Source: Polaromonas sp. (GTDB taxonomy: Bacteria; Pseudomonadota; Gammaproteobacteria; Burkholderiales; Burkholderiaceae_C). Taken from it: a DNA stretch of 64,000 nt. The stretch is taken from NCBI GenBank assembly GCA_013297865.1, contig JAAFIP010000001.1, positions 62,001-126,000 on the forward strand, read 5' to 3'. A program made the position numbers and the translations under genes. This document shows, in pieces, positions 41,831 to 50,823 of the stretch. The stretch's first letter is position 1. Each line of letters begins with the position of its first letter. The notes below the pieces were generated by a model that did not search any database, was not told the origin of the DNA, and was given only the letters and a program-made list of their open reading frames with translations.

Positions 41831-42268
41831 ATGGACATCAAAATCGTCGCCAGCACCCGCATCGACAAGTTTCTATGGGCCGCGCGCTTTTACAAGACGC
41901 GCAGCCTGGCCAGCGAAGACATTGGCAAAGGGCGCATCAAGATCAACGGCCAGGTGGTGAAGGCGGCGCGCGAGGTGCGCGCGGGCGACAGCGTGCAGCT
42001 GCAGCGCGAAGGCGTGGTCTGCACCATCGACGTGCTGCAGGTCAGCGAGCAGCGCGGCCCGGCCCCGCAGGCGCAAAGCCTGTACCAGGAAACCCCGCAA
42101 AGCATCGCACAGCGCGAGGCAGCCAAACAAGAGCGCCAGCTACACCGCGAACCCGCGCTCACCATTGTCCAAGGCCGGCCCACCAAACGCCAGCGCCGTG
42201 AGCTGGACGGTGCCAAACAAGGCAATACAGGCTGGGGAGACCGCTGGAGCGCCAGTGTGGACGATTAA
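41831..42268 (+). CDS. hslR: S4-domain RNA-binding protein HslR
   Basis: The 145-residue protein starts MDIKIVASTRIDKFLWAARF and carries an S4 domain (residues about 9-70: KTRSLASEDIGKGRIKINGQ, VRAGDSVQL). A basic tail (GRPTKRQRRELDG) follows. Hsp15/HslR binds free 50S subunits carrying nascent chains after heat shock. Its 3' end overlaps the TonB receptor stop by four bases in convergent orientation. Confidence 0.88.
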   Translation: MDIKIVASTRIDKFLWAARFYKTRSLASEDIGKGRIKINGQVVKAAREVRAGDSVQLQREGVVCTIDVLQVSEQRGPAPQAQSLYQETPQSIAQREAAKQERQLHREPALTIVQGRPTKRQRRELDGAKQGNTGWGDRWSASVDD

Positions 42269-44481
42269 AACTTGTAGCTGCCCACAAACCCCAGCAGCCA
42301 GGCTCGGGTGGGTGCAGGTTCGTAATACTGCGCGCTGGCCTGGTTGACGATGACGGACCCTACATAGGACTTGTTGAGCAGGTTGTCCATTCTGAAAAAC
42401 TCACGCAAAGTCCAATTGCCTACCTTCTGGGTAAACGACACACGGGCTGCCATCGTGCCGTAGCCAGGGGCCGATTCGGTATTCAGATCGTTGACGGTGA
42501 CTTTGCTGGTGGCACGCCATTCCACACCCGCCTGGATGCCGCCATCGTCGCTGGTCCACGACAGGTCGGCAAACACACTCTGTTTGGGTACCCCGGGAAT
42601 CAGGTTGCCCGCTGCCACCGCAACGCCTTGCGTGCCCGTGCAGGTGGTGCTGAAACAGGCCTTGAACGCGTCGGTATAGCTGGCGCGCAGGTAGGTGTAG
42701 GCCCCCTGGGCCTTCCAGCCTTTGGCAAACTGGTTGTCATAGGCCAGCTCCAGGCCATCGCGCTTGGTACCGCCTGCGTTTTGAAAGCGCGAACGGCCAC
42801 CGTTATTGCTCAGCACCACAATCTCGTCCTCAGTCTTGGCCCGAAACACGGCAGCTTGCAGGTAGGCATTGGTGGCCAGTCGTAATTTGGTGCCCAGTTC
42901 AAACTGCTGGCTGCGGGAGGGTTTGAGCGTGAGGTTCAAGCCTGATTTGGTGCTGTCGGGGTTGTAGGCAATTTCATTGAGTGTCGGTGCATCAAAGCCT
43001 TTGCCCCAGGAGGCGTAGAGGTTCACGCGGTCATTCAGGTTGTACAGCACGCCCAGCATGGGTGTGGTGCCGCGATAGGCCACGCTGCCGCTGTCGTTAG
43101 GGTTGCCCGTCACAATGTATTTGTCCTGCGACTCCAGCGTGATGCTGCTGCGGCGCACGCCAGCATGCAGGCTGATGGCGCTACTGGGCCACCACTGGCC
43201 TTGCAGGTATTGGTCGTTGGCTTTGAGGTTATTGTCTTCATCGCGGCGCAGCCTGCCCTTGACACCGCAGGTGAACAGCCGACTGGAGCCGTTGATACAC
43301 AGCGGATCGGGGTTGATCGTTGTGCTGGGCACAAAGTTCTCAAATCCCCTGCGCTGCTCCTTCAAACGGTCTGCGGTAAAGCCTGCGTGCAGTAGCAAGG
43401 GGCCGTTTGTCAGATTGCGCTTGAAGGTCCAGCGCCCTTCCATGCCTTTGTAATCGCGTTCAAAGTCAATCACGCCACCGGCCGAGGTGGGCGGTGTTTG
43501 CGCACCCAAAGTGATGGACTGGTATTGCGTGACTTCGCGCTGGCCGCCATAGCCCATCAGTTTGAGTGAATGCTCGGCATTGATGCGGTGGTTGATGTCC
43601 AGTCCCAGCTGGGTTTGTAAGGTGGATTTGCGGGTGTCAAAGGTCAGCACGGCGGGCGGCACGGCCTGGGCATTGGCCAGGCCTGCCAAGGTCACTCCCT
43701 GGGGGTCCTGCGCGTCAGGCAGGTTTACACGGTTAAGTACCAGCACGGCTTGGGTATCCGCACCCAGCTTGAAGCCAAAGCGCGCGTTCAGGTTGTCCTT
43801 GCGCGCGGCGCTGTGGTCGCGCCAGCCATCGGTCGCAAAGCGCGAGACATCCAGCACGTAGTTGAACGCCCCGGTGGCACCGCTGATTTTTTGCGCGACC
43901 CGGTAGCTGTCAAAACTGCCGCCAGACAGCGAGGTGGTAGCCACGGTATCGGGCCCGCCCTCTTGGGTGGTGACGTTGATCACGCCGCCGGAGGAATTGC
44001 CGTAAATGGAAGAGAACGGCCCGCGCAGCACCTCGATCTGCTTGGCAGAACCCAGATCAATATGCGAGACCTGCCCCTGGCCATCAGGGGAATTGCCCGG
44101 AATGCCATCGACATAAATGCGGATACCGCGCACACCAAACGCCGTGCGTGCGCCAAAACCCCGGCTGGAGATCTGCAGGTCTTGCGCATAATTGCCCCGG
44201 TTATTGGCTACCAGGCCGGGCACGGAACCCAGCATCTCAGAGATATTCACCAATGGCCTGGCATCCTCTATCTGCGCACGATCCACTGCGTTGACCGAGG
44301 CTGGAGTTTCAAAATTCTTACCGTCCGTGCGGGTCACGCTGATGGTGACAGGCGGCAGCTCGGCTATGGAGGCTGGGTTGGCGTTGGGTGATGCAGGAGT
44401 GGTTTGGGCTGCGACGGTTTGCAAAACTCCCAAACCCAGATAGACGGCGCATGAACCTGCGCATGCCGCTAGATATCTCAT
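42265..44481 (-). CDS. TonB-dependent outer-membrane receptor
   Basis: The 738-residue protein has a signal peptide (LAACAGSCAVYLGLGVLQTV, ending near VAAQT), a TonB box-like ITVSVTRT-type stretch (here PPVTISVTRTDGK), a plug domain (residues about 50-165: VPGLVANNRGNYAQDLQISS, GIRIYVDGIPG, IEVLRGPFSSIYGNSSGGVI) and a 22-strand barrel ending in a terminal Phe (GSYKF). It resembles siderophore or vitamin receptors such as FecA/FepA. The ligand is unknown and no riboswitch is apparent upstream. Confidence 0.9.
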   Translation of the reverse strand: MRYLAACAGSCAVYLGLGVLQTVAAQTTPASPNANPASIAELPPVTISVTRTDGKNFETPASVNAVDRAQIEDARPLVNISEMLGSVPGLVANNRGNYAQDLQISSRGFGARTAFGVRGIRIYVDGIPGNSPDGQGQVSHIDLGSAKQIEVLRGPFSSIYGNSSGGVINVTTQEGGPDTVATTSLSGGSFDSYRVAQKISGATGAFNYVLDVSRFATDGWRDHSAARKDNLNARFGFKLGADTQAVLVLNRVNLPDAQDPQGVTLAGLANAQAVPPAVLTFDTRKSTLQTQLGLDINHRINAEHSLKLMGYGGQREVTQYQSITLGAQTPPTSAGGVIDFERDYKGMEGRWTFKRNLTNGPLLLHAGFTADRLKEQRRGFENFVPSTTINPDPLCINGSSRLFTCGVKGRLRRDEDNNLKANDQYLQGQWWPSSAISLHAGVRRSSITLESQDKYIVTGNPNDSGSVAYRGTTPMLGVLYNLNDRVNLYASWGKGFDAPTLNEIAYNPDSTKSGLNLTLKPSRSQQFELGTKLRLATNAYLQAAVFRAKTEDEIVVLSNNGGRSRFQNAGGTKRDGLELAYDNQFAKGWKAQGAYTYLRASYTDAFKACFSTTCTGTQGVAVAAGNLIPGVPKQSVFADLSWTSDDGGIQAGVEWRATSKVTVNDLNTESAPGYGTMAARVSFTQKVGNWTLREFFRMDNLLNKSYVGSVIVNQASAQYYEPAPTRAWLLGFVGSYKF

Positions 44482-44640
44482 CGTAGTGCTCCTTCATTCA
44501 TGGCGCTTATAAGTATTTATATGCATCATTGGATACATACCTGTCTCATCCATAGGCCGTTATTCAGCCATGGCTAGCGTACACAAACTGACCTCTCTTG
44601 TATAGCAAGCACAGCACTGCCACCTGAGAGGAGACGCCTA

Positions 44641-44690
44641 TTTACTATATTTTTAATAGCTGCTCCCGCGATATTTCATTGGGTTTGCAG
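44641..44690 (+). repeat. Dispersed repeat copy 12
   Basis: TTTACTATATTTTTAATAGC then TGCTCCCGCGATATTTCATT and GGGTTTGCAG. It lies in the 416-bp gap between the TonB receptor and tRNA-Lys. The rest of that gap holds only the tRNA terminator and no gene I can support. Confidence 0.88.
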
Positions 44691-44854
44691 TGGTTTTTAC
44701 TATGAATGCTGGTGTTTTCCCGTAGACAATGGGGCGGTAGGTACGCTCCAGCCCATCAAGCCGTCAGTTATCTCTCGATGCGTGGCAAAACGACACCCCC
44801 CACTAGCACGGGCAAGCTGCCCTCAGGCACAGCAGTTTTCCAACAAAATTTCCA

Positions 44855-44890
44855 ACAAAAAAACCCCTGTTGATTTCTCAACAGGGGTTT
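44855..44890 (-). terminator. Rho-independent terminator of tRNA-Lys
   Basis: AAACCCCTGTTGA pairs with TCAACAGGGGTTT over a four-base loop (44861-44890). On the minus strand it is followed by a run of T, starting eight bases after the tRNA 3' end. Confidence 0.88.
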
Positions 44891-44897
44891 GCGATTT

Positions 44898-44973
44898 TGG
44901 TGGGACCTGCGGGGGTCGAACCCACGACAAACGGATTAAAAGTCCGCTGCTCTACCAACTGAGCTAAGGTCCC
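44898..44973 (-). tRNA. tRNA-Lys (anticodon TTT)
   Basis: The minus strand folds as a tRNA. The acceptor is GGGACCT/AGGTCCC, the D arm is AGCTCAGTTGGTAGAGC, the anticodon arm is GCGGACTTTTAATCCG with loop CTTTTAA (anticodon TTT), and the T arm is GTGGGTTCGACCCCC. CCA is encoded at the 3' end. The 76-base length includes CCA. Confidence 0.97.
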
Positions 44974-45049
44974 ACGTTTCACTAGCGTGAAGCCTCAAAT
45001 TATAGCCTGAAAATGACTGCCCTGTCACCTACCCTGTAGAGAAGCACAC

Positions 45050-45874
45050 TTATTTTTTCGCCAGTGCGTCCAGCACCCAGCCCGCAGCACACATGCCGAA
45101 TGCGGCTGTCACTGCCACCACTGAGCCATAGCCGTGGCAGTTGAGGCTGCCGTCACCCTCCACAGCGCACGAAGGGTCAGGCGGCGCTACGCTTTCGCGG
45201 CTGAACACACAGCTGATGCCGATACGCTGCTGGCGTGCTGAGGCACTGCCAGCGCTGCGGCTGGCAGTAGCGCCTTTGGGTGCGCCATGTTCGCGGCGCA
45301 GGCTGTAGCGCAGCTTGGCCAGCAGTGGGTCGTGCGTGATATCGGACAGATCAGCAATCTCGGCGTGGTCTGCACGGCGCTTGCCACCGGCTGCGCCCAC
45401 AGTGATGAACACCACCGAGCGGTTGCTGGAAGTCTTCGCATGCGCTTGCTGGCTGCGGGCCCAAGCCGCCATGGCCACCTTGGTTTTCACCTGGTCGCAG
45501 GCGTCAATCACCGCATCAAAAGCGCCCTGCCCGGCCAGTGCAGCCCAGTTATCGGGCGTGGCAAATTCTTCGATGCAGTGCACCTGGCATTGCGGGTTGA
45601 TCTGGGCTATGCGTGCCTGCATGGCATCCACCTTGGCCATGCCTACGGTGCGTGTTTCAGCGTGGATTTGGCGGTTGATGTTGGACTCGGCCACCTGGTC
45701 AAAGTCAATCAGGCTGATCTGCCCCACCCCGCTGCGCGCCAGAGCCTCTGCCGCCCACGAGCCCACGCCACCAATGCCCACCACGGCCACATGCGCAGCA
45801 CGGATCTGGCCTGCGCCTGCCACACCGTACAGGCGCTCCAGGCCCCCGAAGCGGCGTGCAAGATCAGCGTCCAT
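45050..45874 (-). CDS. tcdA: tRNA threonylcarbamoyladenosine dehydratase
   Basis: TcdA cyclises t6A37 of ANN-reading tRNAs to ct6A. The 274-residue E1-like protein starts MDADLARRFGGLERLYGVAG. It has the nucleotide-binding motif VAVVGIGGVGSWAAEALARS, DFDQVAESNINRQIHAE and ATDN-like contact regions. The C-terminus ends with YGSVVAVTAAFGMCAAGWVL, typical of TcdA/CsdL. It precedes tRNA-Lys, whose anticodon class (TTT) is itself a t6A substrate. That adjacency is suggestive but may be chance. Confidence 0.92.
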   Translation of the reverse strand: MDADLARRFGGLERLYGVAGAGQIRAAHVAVVGIGGVGSWAAEALARSGVGQISLIDFDQVAESNINRQIHAETRTVGMAKVDAMQARIAQINPQCQVHCIEEFATPDNWAALAGQGAFDAVIDACDQVKTKVAMAAWARSQQAHAKTSSNRSVVFITVGAAGGKRRADHAEIADLSDITHDPLLAKLRYSLRREHGAPKGATASRSAGSASARQQRIGISCVFSRESVAPPDPSCAVEGDGSLNCHGYGSVVAVTAAFGMCAAGWVLDALAKK

Positions 45875-45879
45875 GGCGC

Positions 45880-46995
45880 TTAAATGCTGCTTTCCATACG
45901 CCAGATCTGGTACTTCAAAGCCGCCACAGCGCCCAGAACAATCGCGGCAACGGCTATGAAACTGGTAGCAGACAGGGTAGACAGGCCACTCAGCCCCTGC
46001 CCCACGGTACAGCCCATGGCGGTTACGCCACCCACCCCCATGAGCACAGCGCCCGCCAGATGGTTGGCCACATCCTCAGTGCCGCCAAAGCCCTCCCAGC
46101 GGAAGCTGCGGGTGGTCAGCGCTATCACCGCCGAGCCCGCGATGACGCCCAGCACCGAGGCAATGCCCAGGGTCAGCACCTTGCTTTTATCACTGAAAAA
46201 CATCAGCCAATCCAGCGTGTAGGCCACGGGCGCCACAAAACTCAGCGCCTCGGCACGGCCGGAGTTGGTGGCGAGAAAAGCTTCCTGCAAGGTATCAGGA
46301 TGCTCAGCCACAAAGCCCAGCGAGCCGCTGACCCACCACATCACCACCACTACCAGGCCTATGCCCACGCCCGCCAGCAGATTCTCCAGCGACCAGAAAT
46401 CCTTGCGCGCCAGCGCCCAGGCCACCAGCGCGCCACCCGCGAGCAAGGCGGCCAGCAAAGCCGCTGTTTTCATGTCCCACCCTGCCAGACGGCCTAACAG
46501 CGCGGGCAAAGTGCCGGGGGCCACAATGGGGGCAGTCACTGCGTCTACGGTGGCCACACGCGCCACGGCTGTCACCCCCTTGAGCGTGGCAAACGCTGCC
46601 ACCGCCATGACGACAAACACCACCAGGGACTTCAGATTGCCCGCACCAATGCGCACCAGGGTTTTGCTGCCACAGCCCGAGGCCAGCACCATGCCAAAAC
46701 CAAACATCGCACCGCCCACCAGGGCCGACAGCCAGATGACACGGCCCGAGGCGTACAGTGTCTTGGCCGGGTCAATCGCGCCCAGCCAAACCAGCAGCCC
46801 AAAGCCCAGCATGGCCACCCCGGCTGCCAGCACCCATTGGCGCAGGCGCGCCCAGCTACCCATGTTGACCACATCGCTGAGTGCGCCCATGGTGCAAAAG
46901 TGCGTGCGCTGCGCAATCGCGCCAAAAACGAAGGAAAGAATGAAAGAAGCCCAAAGCACCTGGGTGCTGAGGGCCGGTATATTGGGAGTTTGCAT
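45880..46995 (-). CDS. YeeE/YedE (TsuA-like) thiosulfate/sulfur transporter
   Basis: The 371-residue protein has about nine hydrophobic segments and the three conserved Cys-containing motifs of the family: RTHFCTMGALSDV (residues about 30-42), GMVLASGCGSKTLVR (about 101-115) and AMGCTVGQGLSGLST (about 329-343). Related YeeE/TsuA imports thiosulfate through these cysteines. It starts the tcdA-tRNA-Lys side unit, five bases before tcdA. Confidence 0.9.
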   Translation of the reverse strand: MQTPNIPALSTQVLWASFILSFVFGAIAQRTHFCTMGALSDVVNMGSWARLRQWVLAAGVAMLGFGLLVWLGAIDPAKTLYASGRVIWLSALVGGAMFGFGMVLASGCGSKTLVRIGAGNLKSLVVFVVMAVAAFATLKGVTAVARVATVDAVTAPIVAPGTLPALLGRLAGWDMKTAALLAALLAGGALVAWALARKDFWSLENLLAGVGIGLVVVVMWWVSGSLGFVAEHPDTLQEAFLATNSGRAEALSFVAPVAYTLDWLMFFSDKSKVLTLGIASVLGVIAGSAVIALTTRSFRWEGFGGTEDVANHLAGAVLMGVGGVTAMGCTVGQGLSGLSTLSATSFIAVAAIVLGAVAALKYQIWRMESSI

Positions 46996-47027
46996 ACCCC
47001 GATTTTACCGGGGCGCAGGCAGCGCAA

Positions 47028-47825
47028 TTACTTCATGCGTGCCAGGCGTTCTTTCGCAGCCACCGCGGCCTCAGACTGTGGATAGACCTTGATCAGGTCT
47101 TCCAGGGTTTTGCGGGCACCCTTGGTGTCTTTGAGCTCGGTTTGGGAGTTGGCGATCGACAGGGCAGCTTCGCTGGACTTGGGATGGTCAGGCGCCTGGG
47201 AGATCATGCTGCGGAAGTTGTTGATGGCGCCTTGGTAGTCGCGGTTGGCATATTGCGAATTGCCCAGCCAGAACAGGGCTGACGGGTTATAGCCGCTTTG
47301 CGGATAGCGGCGCAAAAACTCACTGAAAGCGGTTTGCGCAGCGGGGAAGTCGGGCTTGCGGAAGACGGCAAAGGCGGCATCATAGTCGCGCTTTTCAGCA
47401 GGGTCGGCGTTGAACTCGCGGCCATCAACACTGACCTTGGTAGGCTCAAACTTGCGGATGCGCTCCTCTACGCCCTGGGCGATGTCTTTCTGGCGGCGCT
47501 GAAGTTCGGCGATTTCCTTGGCCAGCTGCTCTTCCTGGCCGCGCGACTTGGCGATTTCACCGCGCAGGGCTTCGATCTGGTTTTGCAGATCCAGCAGGCT
47601 GCGGCGCAGCCCTGCATTGCCTTCCTTGAGCTCCTTGATCTCGTCAGACTGGCGCTGCGCGGCAGCATCAGCCGCCTGCTTGTTGGTGTCCACGCGCTGG
47701 CGCAGCTCCAGGATGGCTTTGCGGGCCTCGTCATCGTCAAACAGGCCTGCATGGCCAGAAATACTGATCAAAATGGCCGCCAGGCCAATGGATAATCGCG
47801 GGAGCAGCTTCCAAAAAGATAGCAT
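47028..47825 (-). CDS. cpoB: Cell division coordinator CpoB (YbgF)
   Basis: CpoB couples Tol-Pal to PBP1B during septation. The 265-residue protein has a signal peptide (about 1-27), a coiled coil (residues about 30-110, with QNQIEALRGEIAKSRGQEEQ-like heptads), and a C-terminal TPR domain (about 140-265: YDAAFAVFRKPDFPAAQTAF, ALFWLGNSQYANRDY). Codons 2-15 of the signal peptide correspond to a copy of the dispersed repeat (copy 13). It follows pal on the same strand. Confidence 0.9.
   Translation of the reverse strand: MLSFWKLLPRLSIGLAAILISISGHAGLFDDDEARKAILELRQRVDTNKQAADAAAQRQSDEIKELKEGNAGLRRSLLDLQNQIEALRGEIAKSRGQEEQLAKEIAELQRRQKDIAQGVEERIRKFEPTKVSVDGREFNADPAEKRDYDAAFAVFRKPDFPAAQTAFSEFLRRYPQSGYNPSALFWLGNSQYANRDYQGAINNFRSMISQAPDHPKSSEAALSIANSQTELKDTKGARKTLEDLIKVYPQSEAAVAAKERLARMK
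47781..47822 (-). repeat. Dispersed repeat copy 13, forming the cpoB signal-peptide codons
   Basis: On the minus strand it reads CTATCTTTTTGGAAGCTGCT then CCCGCGATTATCCATTGGCC. It matches the consensus head, the CTGCTCCCGCGA core and the ATTGGCCTG end with several changes. It encodes Ser-Phe-Trp-Lys-Leu-Leu-Pro-Arg-Leu-Ser of the CpoB signal peptide. Confidence 0.75.
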
Positions 47826-47899
47826 ATAGATGTCTAAGTGGTAATAATGGAGGTGGTCAGATAGCGATTATCGGTGATGGCAGGGACTTGGAAAAGAGC

Positions 47900-48511
47900 C
47901 TAGCGGTAATTGATCTCGGCGCGGCGGTTGAGCGCCCAGGCCGACTCGTCGGAGCCTGGCTGGGCAGGCTTTTCCTTGCCAAAGCTCACCGCCTCAATCT
48001 GCGCATCCGTTACGCCCAGCAAGGCCAGTGCGCGGCGCACGGCCTCGGCACGCTTTTGGCCCAGAGCCAGGTTGTACTCACGGCCACCGCGTTCGTCGGT
48101 ATGGCCTTCAATGGCCATTTTGCGGGTTTTGTTAGCGCTCATGAAGCGGGCGTGGGCATCCAGTGCGGACTGGAACTCTGGCTTGATAGCGTAGCTGTCG
48201 TAGTCAAAATAAATCACCTTGGCAGCGCCTGCTGGCCCGGCCAGATTGGCCTGAGGGCTGTCGATCGTGGCGGGCTGCACAGCGCGCTGGGCTACTTCAG
48301 AGCCCGCAGGTGCTGACGCAGGAGGCGTAGCAGGCTGAACCGCCACGGGCTTGCCGCTTTTGTCTTCTACAGCGACCTCGTTGAGCTTGGTTTTGGAGCC
48401 GCATGCTGCCAGCAAGGCCAGCACGCAGGTGGCTATCAGCAGGCTGGCTGATTTGTGCAGCTTGCCTCTGGCCAGGGCTCCTGATTCGGTGTGGTTGGAT
48501 GTCTGTTCCAT
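47900..48511 (-). CDS. pal: Peptidoglycan-associated lipoprotein Pal
   Basis: The start at 48511 (MEQTSNHTESGALARGKLHK) gives 203 residues. A lipoprotein signal ends LALLAACGS (lipobox LAAC), followed by an Ala/Pro linker. The OmpA-like domain (residues about 90-203) has KVIYFDYDSYAIKPEFQSAL, the peptidoglycan-binding IEGHTDERGGREYNLALGQK, and the final WALNRRAEINYR. Pal anchors the outer membrane to peptidoglycan and interacts with TolB, encoded just upstream. Confidence 0.95.
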   Translation of the reverse strand: MEQTSNHTESGALARGKLHKSASLLIATCVLALLAACGSKTKLNEVAVEDKSGKPVAVQPATPPASAPAGSEVAQRAVQPATIDSPQANLAGPAGAAKVIYFDYDSYAIKPEFQSALDAHARFMSANKTRKMAIEGHTDERGGREYNLALGQKRAEAVRRALALLGVTDAQIEAVSFGKEKPAQPGSDESAWALNRRAEINYR

Positions 48512-48564
48512 CTTGCAACTCCTATGAAAAATTGATTGACATGCCATGGCGCTGCGCGCCGCGG

Positions 48565-49884
48565 CTACTTTTGGAATGGGCCCCAATGGGGCTCACGAAT
48601 ATCTCCACCCTGTGCGCCCAGTCGTGCTTTGATCTTGCCGTCCAAGGTGGTGGTCATCAGCGCTTCACGACCACCTTGCTTGGTGGCGTACATGATCAAT
48701 TTGCCGTTCGGGGCGAAACTGGGGCGTTCATCTGCCGTGGTTTCGGTGATGGCGACCGCCTGGCCGCCCATCTCCATGACATGCAGTTTGAATGCGCCGC
48801 TGACCCGTGAAATGTAGGCCAAGGTGCGTCCATCAGGGCTGATGGCTGGCGATATGTTGTAACTGCCCGTGAAGCTGACGCGCTCGGCCCGGCCCGCGCT
48901 CTCGCCACCTGCTGGCATGCGGTAAATCTGTGGCCCGCCGCCGCGATCGCTCACAAAATAAATAGATTTGCCGTCAGGGGAATACACAGGTTCGGTGTCA
49001 ATGCTGCTGGATTGGCTCAATTTTCTCGGCTCGCCACCGGCGCTGTCCATCCCATAAATCTGGGAAGCTCCATCGCGGCTAAGTGTCACGGAAATAGTTT
49101 TACCATCGGGCGACCAGGCAGGCGCGCTGTTGGAGCCTCTGAAATTGGCCAACACTCGCTTGCGTCCTGTCGCAATCTCTTGCACATAGACCACAGGTTT
49201 GCGTGACTCAAAAGAGACATACGCCACCTGCGTGCCGCTGGGGGACCACGATGGCGAGATGATGGGCTCTGGGCTTGGCAAGGCTGCCTGCGCACCCTCG
49301 CCGTCGGCATCGGCCACCCACAGCGTGTAGCGCGATCCACCCTTGGTCACATAGGCAATGCGTGTAGAAAACACCCCTTTTTCACCAGTCAGTTTTTCGT
49401 AGATGAAGTCGGCAATCCGGTGCGCCGCCAGGCGCAGATCACCCGTGAGCACGGCAAAGCTCTGCGCGCCCATATCTTGCCCGCGCACGGTATCCCAGAG
49501 CCGAAAACGCACGTCATAGCGTCCGTCTGCCAGCCGCGTTACGCTGCCCGCGACCAGGTGGTCTGCGCCTTTTTGCTTCCACGGGCTCATGTCGGGACGG
49601 GATGTTTCGTCCAGGCCGCTGCCAGCTGCATCAATCGACTTGAATTGCCCGCTGCGCAATAGGTCTGCCAGCACAATGGCGCCGATTTTCTGCGGCGAAG
49701 CATCATCGCCCTTGAAAGAGGCTACCGCAATGGGAAGCTGCGTCACGCCCACACCCGAAATTTCAACCCTGAATTGGGCCCAGGCAGGCAAGCTGGCACC
49801 GTAGATGGCTGGCAGACACAGCAGTTGGCGCCGGCCTAAAACTTTGTGGGAATGGTGGAGTAAAAAAGACTTATTGTTTGGCAT
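48565..49884 (-). CDS. tolB: Tol-Pal system beta-propeller protein TolB
   Basis: TolB is the periplasmic link between TolA and Pal. The 439-residue protein has a signal with Arg-Arg (HKVLGRRQLLCLPAIYGASL), an N-terminal domain (VEISGVGVTQLPIAVASFKG) and a C-terminal six-blade propeller with repeated SPSWSPSGTQVAYVSFESRK, APAWSPDGKTISVTLSRDG and EPVYSPDGKSIYFVSDRGG motifs. Its start overlaps the upstream glycosyltransferase stop by 14 bases. tolQ, tolR and tolA are not adjacent. Confidence 0.95.
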   Translation of the reverse strand: MPNNKSFLLHHSHKVLGRRQLLCLPAIYGASLPAWAQFRVEISGVGVTQLPIAVASFKGDDASPQKIGAIVLADLLRSGQFKSIDAAGSGLDETSRPDMSPWKQKGADHLVAGSVTRLADGRYDVRFRLWDTVRGQDMGAQSFAVLTGDLRLAAHRIADFIYEKLTGEKGVFSTRIAYVTKGGSRYTLWVADADGEGAQAALPSPEPIISPSWSPSGTQVAYVSFESRKPVVYVQEIATGRKRVLANFRGSNSAPAWSPDGKTISVTLSRDGASQIYGMDSAGGEPRKLSQSSSIDTEPVYSPDGKSIYFVSDRGGGPQIYRMPAGGESAGRAERVSFTGSYNISPAISPDGRTLAYISRVSGAFKLHVMEMGGQAVAITETTADERPSFAPNGKLIMYATKQGGREALMTTTLDGKIKARLGAQGGDIREPHWGPFQK

Positions 49885-50647
49885 TTTGACGACTTAAACA
49901 ATACAACTCAAAATATTTACCGAAGGCTGCCTGCGCCTGCATGGTGCACACTGCAAAACCCATTGAGCCATCCAGAAACCCCAGTCGCAGGATATAACTG
50001 CGCACAAAAGCAAACATACCGGATAGAGCCGCCCGCAGCATATTAGTTCTGCGGCCCTCAGCGTATTTTTGCTGCGCCCAATCCTGACTGTAGCGCTGCA
50101 GCTTGACCCAATAGGCTTGCGATGTGGGATAGCTTAGATGCAAAAGAGGTGACTTGAGGCGAATAATCGTGGTCTTTTGTGACACGATTTGTAGCTTTTC
50201 GTGAACCAGATCGTCGCTGAATCTGGCCTCAGATCGGCGAAATACCCGCAGCACATAGTCGGGCGTCCAGCCACAGTGGCGAATCCACTGGCCACAAAAC
50301 TGTGTGAGACGGGGAATTTCAAAGGCCACACTTTGCTGCGAGTACGTGCTTAGGGCCTGTTGAATTTCCAGGGCCAACTCTGCTGACACGCGCTCGTCTG
50401 CGTCCAGCGATAGCACCCAGTCGTTTTTTGCCAAATCCAGCGCACGGTTCTTTTGGCGGCCAAAGCCCTGCCAGTCTGCGGCCACATGGCACACCGCGCC
50501 CAGAGACTGGGCTTTTGCTACCGTTGCATCCGTGCTGCCTGAATCCAGCACCAGTTTTTCATCACAAAAATCCACCCCCGACAGGCAATCCGCAATATTG
50601 TGTTCTTCGTTTTTCGCGATGACGATCATCGAAACGGGGGTACTCAC
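49871..50647 (-). CDS. Family 2 glycosyltransferase (WaaE/KdtX-like LOS core)
   Basis: The 258-residue protein starts MSTPVSMIVIAKNEEHNIAD, the GT2 nucleotide-binding beginning. The DSGSTDATVAKA and LSLDADERVSAEL (DxD) motifs follow, then WTPDYVLRVFRRSEARFSDD. This is the pattern of WaaE/KdtX enzymes, which add glucose to the LPS inner core. Its 3' end overlaps tolB. It is divergent from the waaL-like gene, forming part of a glycan block. Confidence 0.85.
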   Translation of the reverse strand: MSTPVSMIVIAKNEEHNIADCLSGVDFCDEKLVLDSGSTDATVAKAQSLGAVCHVAADWQGFGRQKNRALDLAKNDWVLSLDADERVSAELALEIQQALSTYSQQSVAFEIPRLTQFCGQWIRHCGWTPDYVLRVFRRSEARFSDDLVHEKLQIVSQKTTIIRLKSPLLHLSYPTSQAYWVKLQRYSQDWAQQKYAEGRRTNMLRAALSGMFAFVRSYILRLGFLDGSMGFAVCTMQAQAAFGKYFELYCLSRQNAKQ

Positions 50648-50823
50648 AGGGGCTGCTTTCGGTGGGGTTGCATATGAAATGGCTGTCTTGGATTATTTTA
50701 AATAGACCAGCATCGAAGCTAAGCTGCATATATTTATGCATAAAGCATAGCAGAAGCTTTCGGCTTGAACAGCTAATATCCTGTGTCGTGGATAATCTGT
50801 TGCAATTCACATTCATTGGTCCT

